From assembly GCA_030065855.1 (NCBI GenBank), contig JASJCT010000022.1:1-47500 (forward strand): a DNA stretch of 47,500 bases, in the 5' to 3' direction. The notes below the pieces were generated by a model, which had not been told where the DNA came from, made no database searches, and saw only the letters and a list, made by a program, of their open reading frames with translations. A program made the translations under genes and the position numbers. This stretch comes from Myxococcota bacterium (GTDB lineage Bacteria; Myxococcota_A; Polyangia; JAAYKL01). Below are positions 41,251-47,500 of this stretch, piece by piece (position 1 is the first letter of the stretch; each line of letters starts with the position of its first letter).

Positions 41251-41414
41251 GGCCGGTAGGGTATCTGAAACCAGCTGAAAAAATCAAAAAAATAATACCA
41301 GTGTGCCAATGGTCGCTAAGGCTCTAATACCGCGTCAAGTGGTGGGTAATAAACGCCTCCTTTGGCAAGGGGGAATAGATTACCTTTGTTCGATAACGTT
41401 CATTTGACAGTGCG

Positions 41415-44333
41415 CTAAGATGCGGTGCGGCGGTTTGCCCTTTGTTTTGTTCCCTTTTTCTTGGTGGTATTCCGCTGGATGCCCAGGATATTGGCCAGGT
41501 ATTCCCCTGTGGCAGATTCCTTAACCCGGGCGATTTCTTCTGGTGTTCCCGAGGCGACCACCTCGCCGCCGGATTCACCCCCGTCCGGACCCAGGTCAAT
41601 GACCCAATCCGCGCATTTGATAACGTCGAGATTGTGCTCGATAACGATGACCGAATTTCCCTGATCGACCAGGTGATCGAGGACGGTCATGAGCTGGCGC
41701 ACATCGTCAAAGTGCAACCCGGTCGTGGGCTCGTCGAGCACGTATAGGGTGCGTCCGGTCGAACGCTTGGATAACTCCTTTGCCAGCTTGAGGCGTTGGG
41801 CTTCGCCGCCGGACAGGGTATCTGCCCGCTGGCCCAGGGTGAGATATCCCAGCCCCACTTGGCGAATCATGGCCAGGCGATCGCGGATTTTAGAAAAATT
41901 TTCTAGAAATTCATATGCCTGGTTGGCTGTTAGCTGCAGGATGTCGGCTATATTCTTGCCCTTGTATCGGATCTCAAGGGTCTCCCGGTTGTAGCGCTTG
42001 CCCTCGCAAACCTCGCACTTTACGAACACATCGGGGATAAAGTTCATTTCGATGCGAATCAATCCATCCCCTTGGCATGCCTCGCACCGGCCGCCCCTGA
42101 CATTGAAGGAATATCGCCCTGGCTTGTATCCCCGCATTTTTGACTCGGGTAGGGATGCGAACACATCGCGTATCAGGGTAAACACCTGGGTGAAGGTGGC
42201 TGGATTGGAACGGGGCGTGCGACCAATGGGGCTCTGGTCCACGTCGATCACCTTGTCGATGTACTGAATGCCCTCGACCCGATCAAATGTTTGGTTTTTG
42301 GCCCCAACGCGATAAAGGCGTTGCTTGAGCGCCGGCAGCAGGGTATCGACCACCAAGGAGCTCTTGCCAGAACCGGAAACACCTGTCACCGCAACCAATA
42401 GGCCCAGTGGAAAGCGAACGTCGATGCCCTTGAGATTGTTCGTGCGCGCACCTTTTAGGACAACCGCACGGGAGCCGGGGATCCGCCGCCGCTTTGGGGG
42501 ATCGATGGTCATGCGGCCTGAGAGATACCTGCCGGTTAAGGAGTTCAAATTGCGCTTGATTTCGTCGGCACTTCCCTCGGCTACGACGCGTCCGCCCCGC
42601 ACGCCCGCGCCCGGGCCCATATCCACGATGTGGTCTGCCGCTTGAATCGTATCCACGTCGTGCTCCACCACGATGACCGTGTTGCCCTGATCCCTGAGGT
42701 TGTGCAGGGTTTTTATCAGCCGCCCGTTGTCTTTCTGGTGCAACCCGATGGACGGCTCGTCGAGCACATACGTCACGCCGACGAGGGCCGCACCGATTTG
42801 GGTGGCCAACCGAATCCGTTGGGCCTCGCCCCCGGAAAGTGTTGCCGTAGGGCGATCCAGGGTCACGTAGTCCACACCCACGCGCGCCATGAACTGGAGC
42901 CGCGTGCTAATTTCGTACAGGATGCGCTTGGCAACTTCGGCCTCGCGGGCTGAAAAGGTCACCTTGTCAAAAAACTTCAAGCACGCACTCACGGTCAATG
43001 CCGAGACCTCGGCAATATTCTTTTTGCCAATCCTGACGTTCAGACTCTCTGGCTTCAATCGGGTGCCATTGCACACAGGGCAGTTGATGCGGCTCATGAA
43101 CCGGTGAAACTCGTCAGACAGGAAGTCGTGATCCTCGTCCCCTCCTTCTTCGCGCTTGCGGCGTTCGTATTCGCGACTCCGGCGCTCCAAGTTGGGGATA
43201 ACCCCCTCATACCCGCGCTTGAAGGTGAACTTTCGGTTGTCCTTACGAACAGTAAACTCCACCTCATCATTCGTCCCCTGGAGGATCAATTCGCGGTGTT
43301 CCGTAGGCAGTTCTTTCCACGGGGTAAAGGGGTCGATGCCGTACTTGGTCATGACGGCATCGAGCAGCTGCTGATAGTACGGGGCGTTTCGCCGCGTCCA
43401 TGGCGTAATGGCCCCTTCGCGTAGGGAGAGGGACGGATCCGGAACAATATGCGCTTCGTCGAAAAACATTACCTGACCCAGCCCGTTGCAGTTGGGACAC
43501 GCCCCGGCTGGATTATTAAAGGAGAACAGGGTGGGCGACATCTCGGAAATGGATACGTTGCAGTCGATGCAGGCGTACTTGTCGGTGAACGTGACATCCT
43601 CTCCTTCCACAGGAGAGATCACAACTGCTCCCGCAGACAGGCCAAGGGCGAGCTCGATGCTGTCAGCAAGGCGGTTCCGGATATTCCCTTCGTTCACCAA
43701 CCGGTCGACATACACATAAATGGTGTGTTTCTGGCGCTTATCTAGGGTAATCTCTTCTGAGAGGTCATAGATCTCGTCGTCTATCATCACTCGCACAAAA
43801 CCGTCCCGCCGCAGGTTTTTTAGCTCCCGCTGAAAATCCCCCCGTTCCCCGCGAACGATGGGTGCCAGCACGCTGAAACGCGCGCCTGCCGGGTAATCGA
43901 GAACGCAGTCTACTATTTCGTCAACGGTGATAGCGGTGATGGGCTTGCCGCACTTATGACAATAGGGTCGCCCAACACGCGCGAACAAGAGTCTCAAAAA
44001 ATCGTAGATCTCTGTTGCCGTACCTACAGTGGATCTGGGATTGCGCCCGGCCGAGCGCTGGTCGATAGCTATCGTTGGTGAAAGCCCGTCGATGGATTCG
44101 AGCTCGGGCTTGGACATCTGTCCCAGAAATTGACGGGCATAGGGCGACAGGGACTCGACATACCGTCGCTGACCCTCTGCGTAAATCGTATCAAAAGCCA
44201 AAGATGATTTACCAGATCCCGAAGGTCCGGTAATCACCGTCATCGCACCCCTTGGGATGTCCACATCGACTTCCTTGAGGTTGTGCGTCATCGCACCGCG
44301 AATCTGAATCGCTTCCAACTTCTTTCCTTCCAA
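41415..44333 (-). CDS. uvrA: Excinuclease ABC subunit A
   Basis: A damage-recognition ATPase of 972 residues for nucleotide excision repair. Two ABC modules: the first Walker A is GPSGSGKSSLAFDT, the second GVSGSGKSSLVVDT, with signature motifs LSGGEAQRIRLA and LSGGEAQRLKLA and Walker B regions VLDEPSIGLH and VLDEPTTGLH. Zinc-binding CxxC pairs appear in YCHKCG, CIDCN, CPNCNG, CEACQG and CEVCEG. The frame opens at TTG 44333, which has AAAGGA 7 bases upstream; another TTG at 44318 preceded by GGAAGGAAAG is possible. A TATAAT lies upstream (44415-44420). Length is normal. Confidence 0.96.
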   Translation of the reverse strand: MEGKKLEAIQIRGAMTHNLKEVDVDIPRGAMTVITGPSGSGKSSLAFDTIYAEGQRRYVESLSPYARQFLGQMSKPELESIDGLSPTIAIDQRSAGRNPRSTVGTATEIYDFLRLLFARVGRPYCHKCGKPITAITVDEIVDCVLDYPAGARFSVLAPIVRGERGDFQRELKNLRRDGFVRVMIDDEIYDLSEEITLDKRQKHTIYVYVDRLVNEGNIRNRLADSIELALGLSAGAVVISPVEGEDVTFTDKYACIDCNVSISEMSPTLFSFNNPAGACPNCNGLGQVMFFDEAHIVPDPSLSLREGAITPWTRRNAPYYQQLLDAVMTKYGIDPFTPWKELPTEHRELILQGTNDEVEFTVRKDNRKFTFKRGYEGVIPNLERRSREYERRKREEGGDEDHDFLSDEFHRFMSRINCPVCNGTRLKPESLNVRIGKKNIAEVSALTVSACLKFFDKVTFSAREAEVAKRILYEISTRLQFMARVGVDYVTLDRPTATLSGGEAQRIRLATQIGAALVGVTYVLDEPSIGLHQKDNGRLIKTLHNLRDQGNTVIVVEHDVDTIQAADHIVDMGPGAGVRGGRVVAEGSADEIKRNLNSLTGRYLSGRMTIDPPKRRRIPGSRAVVLKGARTNNLKGIDVRFPLGLLVAVTGVSGSGKSSLVVDTLLPALKQRLYRVGAKNQTFDRVEGIQYIDKVIDVDQSPIGRTPRSNPATFTQVFTLIRDVFASLPESKMRGYKPGRYSFNVRGGRCEACQGDGLIRIEMNFIPDVFVKCEVCEGKRYNRETLEIRYKGKNIADILQLTANQAYEFLENFSKIRDRLAMIRQVGLGYLTLGQRADTLSGGEAQRLKLAKELSKRSTGRTLYVLDEPTTGLHFDDVRQLMTVLDHLVDQGNSVIVIEHNLDVIKCADWVIDLGPDGGESGGEVVASGTPEEIARVKESATGEYLANILGIQRNTTKKKGTKQRANRRTAS

Positions 44334-44476
44334 AAATCAATCCTTTGTCGGTCTAGATCTCACGTCGAGCCAATGATCCTTATCGTCCATTAGTTGGTAC
44401 GTGGACCTAAAAAAATTATAATATTTCAAGAATATTACTTCTACATCGCAATAATCTCAAATACTTTATGTTTTCT

Positions 44477-45481
44477 TCAGCCTGCTGGCCGGGGCGCGCT
44501 GAGGTCGGCGGCCAGGTCAATGGCCGCTCGCATGCCGGCTGGATCAGCGTTTCCCGTACCTACTATATCGTAGGCGACGCCGTGGTCTGGGCTGGTTCGG
44601 ATAAACGGCAGTCCCATTGTCACATTCACTGTTTGGCCGATTCCCCCGAGCTTCAGCGGTATCATCGCCTGATCGTGATATACAGAGACCACAGCGTCGT
44701 AGCGGCCCTGGAACGCATCTCTAAACACCATATCTGCCGGTAGTGGCAGGGTTATGTCCGCATCGACCTGTGCTGCGATTTTCCGGCAAAAGGGGTTGAG
44801 GATCTCCTCTTCCTCAGTTCCAATGAGCCCGCCCTCGCCCGCGTGGGGATTCAGTGCTGCAACGGCGATGCTGGGCCGCGATCTGTTGCCCCGTAGGGAG
44901 AGCAAGGTCATCAGATGGCGCACTGTGCGCTCAAAGCGCGGCCAACTGATCGCATCGGCCACGGCTCTGAGGGGTAGGTGGGTGGACATGAGGCCGACAG
45001 CGATGGTTTTCGACGAAAAGATCATCGTGACATCATCGGCCAAGAGGCCTGACCGGGCAGCCAAATACTCCGTGTGCCCCCTAAAGCCGGGCGATATTTC
45101 CGCCACGCGGTTTTTTGCTATCGGCCCGGTGACGAGTGCAGTGCAGTCCCCGCCAAGCACCGCGTCCACAGAACGCTCGAGCGCTGCATACTGGGCAACG
45201 GCTGATTGGAGGCCAGGGCTGTGGATCGGATCTCCGTTTGGACCGCAGTGGATCATCGCTACGGCGCTGCCCTGGGGCGCCTGAGGATTATCTACGAGGG
45301 CTATTTTAACCGGCGGTGCGACGCGTTTTACAGCCCGTTCAAAGCTCGGCCAATGACCAAAGACAATCGGACGGCACCGCATAAGCGCCGCCTCAAGGCT
45401 CATACAGATGATCTCCCCAGAAATACCGGCGGGGTCTCCCATGGAGATCGCAATGATCGGTTTTTTCGTATGCTCATGCAT
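44477..45481 (-). CDS. pdxA: 4-hydroxythreonine-4-phosphate dehydrogenase
   Basis: A protein of 334 residues acting in the DXP-dependent pyridoxal phosphate pathway. Family motifs: SMGDPAGISGEI at the start, VTGPIAKN, FRGHTEYLA with a metal-binding His, ALNPHAGEGGLIG, VYHDQAMIPLK with the second His, and TSPDHGVAYDIVGTG with the third. Length and order are normal. PLP is the cofactor of the desulfurase module at 6671-10081, although the loci are far apart. It lies about 140 bases upstream of uvrA on the same strand, with room for uvrA's own promoter. Confidence 0.95.
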   Translation of the reverse strand: MHEHTKKPIIAISMGDPAGISGEIICMSLEAALMRCRPIVFGHWPSFERAVKRVAPPVKIALVDNPQAPQGSAVAMIHCGPNGDPIHSPGLQSAVAQYAALERSVDAVLGGDCTALVTGPIAKNRVAEISPGFRGHTEYLAARSGLLADDVTMIFSSKTIAVGLMSTHLPLRAVADAISWPRFERTVRHLMTLLSLRGNRSRPSIAVAALNPHAGEGGLIGTEEEEILNPFCRKIAAQVDADITLPLPADMVFRDAFQGRYDAVVSVYHDQAMIPLKLGGIGQTVNVTMGLPFIRTSPDHGVAYDIVGTGNADPAGMRAAIDLAADLSAPRPAG

Positions 45482-45696
45482 GGCTTGCTCACCCCAATGG
45501 CACCGTGTTGAGAGATATTAACGGGGATTAAAAAAACACTACCCTATAAACGTGCAACCCTACATACCCGTATCCCCCCCCAAAGATTCGGATCGTCTCT
45601 TATTTGGGAACATTGATGCGGAATGTCAATGATTATTTATGATTTCGATTCCAATTTTATTCGACGCCCGGTAGATATCAGGTGGGAACACAACAA

Positions 45697-46905
45697 ATGC
45701 TCTGGCAGATCACCATCGCAAAGGAACAGACCGACCAGTTACCCGCAGCCATTACCGTGGCGGCGAACAATTGGTATTCAGCCCTTAAGAACGGCCTCGA
45801 TAGATACGGCCTCGACGGCACGTTGCTTTCGCATCTATCCTGCAAGGTCAATCCGGATAAAAGCGTGGCAGTGACCGATTTCATCACCCGCAGCGTCTAC
45901 ACCCTCAGGGCCGTGGAGACAAATGCCCTTGCAAAGGGGAATGGAGATGTAGATATCACTGTCAAATCCGCGGTCCGCGAAGATATCGCGCCGCATCAGG
46001 TGTTCTTTTCTCGGGATGAGGCACCGGAGCGGGAAGGCGGTGTCCTCTACCGGGAGCGGCTGATTCGGGTTGCCTCGGATATGGATAAAGAACAGGCGGG
46101 TGCACTGGTTTACGCCTACTTTGACCGGCTAAAAGCACTGGGGGCGCCACCGGGTTTGATGGTGTTTATTTCAATCCAGGTATTTGATCGGGCAGCCCAT
46201 GATCACGCATATCGACCCCCCTTGGCAGCCCTTACCTGGCGGGCATGGCAGCGCGATAAACCGACCGTGCGGTTCCCGCTTTTAGGAGACGAGGGCATAA
46301 TGGTGAGCATGCGACCGCTGCCCGGACCAGGTGTGACAATGGTGCATGCACGAAGGTCCCCCTCCAAGCAAAAGGGCGTGACAGGCTTGATGGTACAGGC
46401 ATTTGAACAGATGCAACGCATCTATGGGATTCGGGATTGGGACGAAGCTGCCGCATGTGCGCTTCAGACCGCCATATCCCTTATCGATTGCAGCAGTGGC
46501 GCCTGTATGCTCATCCCTCAGGATACGCACCAGCTCTATGTGGCAGCGGCGGCTGGCCCGATAGCTGAGACCATACAGGGCAAGCACCTTTCGGCACGCA
46601 TGGGTATCGCTGGATTCGCCATGAACACGGGCGTTGTTGTGACCGTATCAAATGTCCAGAATGACGATCTGTTCACCATTGAAACAGATGAAATAAGAGA
46701 TTTTGAAACGCAGAATATCGCGTGCGCACCGATCCAACACGAAGGGCGCATTCACGGGGTTATTGTGCTCATCAACAGCCCGAGACAGGGTGGATTTACC
46801 CAAACCGAATCCAATGTATTGGCGTATCTCGCAGGCTTCCTAGCAGAGTATATCGAAACCGCCCTGCTGTCCGGGGGCAACGCATTGGATAACGAGAAAC
46901 GTTAG
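45697..46905 (+). CDS. GAF-domain protein with novel-type N-terminus
   Basis: A protein of about 402 residues from the ATG at 45697, preceded by AGGTGGGA; a GTG at 45682 is also in frame. The N-terminal 75 residues (MLWQITIAKEQTDQLPAAIT then AANNWYSALKNGLDRYG) form a small alpha/beta domain also seen, in my recollection, ahead of GAF domains in deltaproteobacterial proteins. A middle region of about 130 residues is unassigned. A GAF domain occupies about 235-385 (RIYGIRDWDEAAACALQTA onward, ending with HGVIVLINS). No output domain is present, so it should act as a sensor or adaptor. Confidence 0.78.
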   Translation: MLWQITIAKEQTDQLPAAITVAANNWYSALKNGLDRYGLDGTLLSHLSCKVNPDKSVAVTDFITRSVYTLRAVETNALAKGNGDVDITVKSAVREDIAPHQVFFSRDEAPEREGGVLYRERLIRVASDMDKEQAGALVYAYFDRLKALGAPPGLMVFISIQVFDRAAHDHAYRPPLAALTWRAWQRDKPTVRFPLLGDEGIMVSMRPLPGPGVTMVHARRSPSKQKGVTGLMVQAFEQMQRIYGIRDWDEAAACALQTAISLIDCSSGACMLIPQDTHQLYVAAAAGPIAETIQGKHLSARMGIAGFAMNTGVVVTVSNVQNDDLFTIETDEIRDFETQNIACAPIQHEGRIHGVIVLINSPRQGGFTQTESNVLAYLAGFLAEYIETALLSGGNALDNEKR

Positions 46906-46960
46906 CGAGGCGTCACCTCAAACCGATGCGTATGAATGACCTGGCCCGCCTCTGCATTAG

Positions 46961-47070
46961 CTCGGACGAGCTCCGGCGAGGCCCGCCTACGCCGAGCCTA
47001 CGGCGTGGTTATCGAGTTTCGAGATAGATTACGAGAAACCAAGATCCCGCCGTAGGCCTGGCGGAGGCGG
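46961..47070. repeat. GC-rich inverted repeat words after the GAF gene
   Basis: The gap 46906-47119 contains CGCCGAGCCTACGGCG (46990-47005) and a facing relative CCGCCGTAGGCCTGGCGGAG (47048-47067). Together they form an imperfect inverted pair with a CGCCTACGCC/GGCGGAGGCGG theme. No coding frame is credible in between. Possibly a dispersed repeat acting as a terminator for both converging genes. Confidence 0.5.
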
Positions 47071-47119
47071 ACACGTCAACACTTGACGCATTTATTGAGA
47101 AGTGTGGCTTTGTAGATTT

Positions 47120-47500
47120 TTAAGGCGCCTTGATCACTTCTAGGCCGGCGGGGGGGGTGAACGAAAATAGCTCCTTTGACAGGCCCCTATTGACAGCTGG
47201 GTTTGAGAAGTCAAAGCGATTCCTGTTGCCGTCGTGATCCACGACCACTGATCGCACGACCTGAAATGTCGACGAATTGAGGTACACCTCAACACGCCGA
47301 AACGGAGACCGGGCGTCTTTGGGCCACAGTCCGAGGACGATACCGTTTGGAAAACCGTATTTTTTCTCATCGAGGCGCTTGGTCTGGTACTCTTCCTGAA
47401 TTGGGGTCTCTCCAGTGAGAAACGCTAGGGCCCTTCTCAACCGCTCCGTGTCGGCAGTGCCTGAAAACACCTGGGGCACTTCGGGTTCGTAAATCCAGAG
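47120..47500 (-). CDS. lolA: Outer-membrane lipoprotein carrier protein LolA (3' part)
   Basis: Only the C-terminal part lies in the window; the frame stays open to the edge, reading LWIYEPEVPQVFSGTADTER inward. The pattern (LWIYEPE, a helix RLRRALAFLTGE, strands VEVYLNSSTFQVVRSVVVD and DGNRNRFDFSN) and the ending FSFTPPAGLEVIKAP are typical of LolA, the periplasmic chaperone that carries lipoproteins from LolCDE to LolB. The N-terminus and signal peptide are outside. It converges on the GAF gene. Confidence 0.85.
   Translation of the reverse strand, partial: LWIYEPEVPQVFSGTADTERLRRALAFLTGETPIQEEYQTKRLDEKKYGFPNGIVLGLWPKDARSPFRRVEVYLNSSTFQVVRSVVVDHDGNRNRFDFSNPAVNRGLSKELFSFTPPAGLEVIKAP

Noticed and set aside
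44415..44435. SOS (LexA) box before uvrA
   Set aside because: AATATT-N5-AATATT is an inverted repeat, but it does not match a LexA consensus I know for this kind of organism.

Overview
The window looks like a piece of chromosome from a Gram-negative, deltaproteobacterium-like organism (Myxococcota or a related uncultured lineage). This rests on outer-membrane barrels, a LolA gene, many lipoproteins, a Ser/Thr protein kinase, FecR/PEGA proteins, GAF-rich signalling proteins and long coiled-coil proteins. The lineage is an inference from gene content. Base composition is mixed, with AT-rich intergenic patches. I found no rRNA or tRNA gene, CRISPR array or intact insertion sequence.

Layout. (1) 1-4.6 kb: a palindromic repeat element, a lipoprotein beta-propeller overlapping a dGTPase-like HD hydrolase, a membrane Ser/Thr kinase with an extracytoplasmic DUF1566-like domain, and a small secreted protein. 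(2) 4.6-10.1 kb: an NmrA-type oxidoreductase, then egtD overlapping a 1136-residue fusion of a molybdopterin/4Fe-4S oxidoreductase module and a cysteine desulfurase. This fusion has the architecture of the metallopterin-dependent ergothioneine synthase known from Caldithrix abyssi, so the pair forms a compact route from histidine to ergothioneine with no EgtB-type oxygenase. (3) 10.1-10.8 kb: a decayed zone with a 30-bp perfect inverted repeat around a RAYT-like transposase remnant, and a broken DUF3795 gene. (4) 10.8-13.6 kb: metF, a GNAT gene, and rpsP-khpA-rimM. (5) 14-20.3 kb: coiled-coil proteins, a small membrane protein and a GAF-GAF-GGDEF protein. (6) 20.3-21.3 kb: a DUF1778/GNAT toxin-antitoxin pair with a visible promoter, operator and upstream terminator. 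(7) 21.6-26.9 kb: an outer-membrane protein, a GAF-GAF histidine kinase behind an SPFH/zinc-ribbon protein, and a leucine-rich lipoprotein. (8) 26.9-31.8 kb: an ECF-type sigma factor overlapping a zinc-finger/FecR/PEGA/TPR anti-sigma-like protein, an outer-membrane protein whose signal peptide is split by a 9-base homopolymer, and a three-repeat lipoprotein. (9) 32-38.4 kb: a nitrogen-assimilation region (glnA; amtB-glnK-porin), interrupted by a RES-type toxin-antitoxin pair whose antitoxin carries an N-terminal response-regulator receiver domain. (10) 38.6-47.5 kb: an array of small hairpins, a long phosphohexomutase, uvrA, pdxA, a GAF protein and the 3' end of lolA.

The strongest items for follow-up are the EgtD/metallopterin synthase operon, the receiver-fused RES antitoxin, the homopolymer-split signal peptide and the repeat families.
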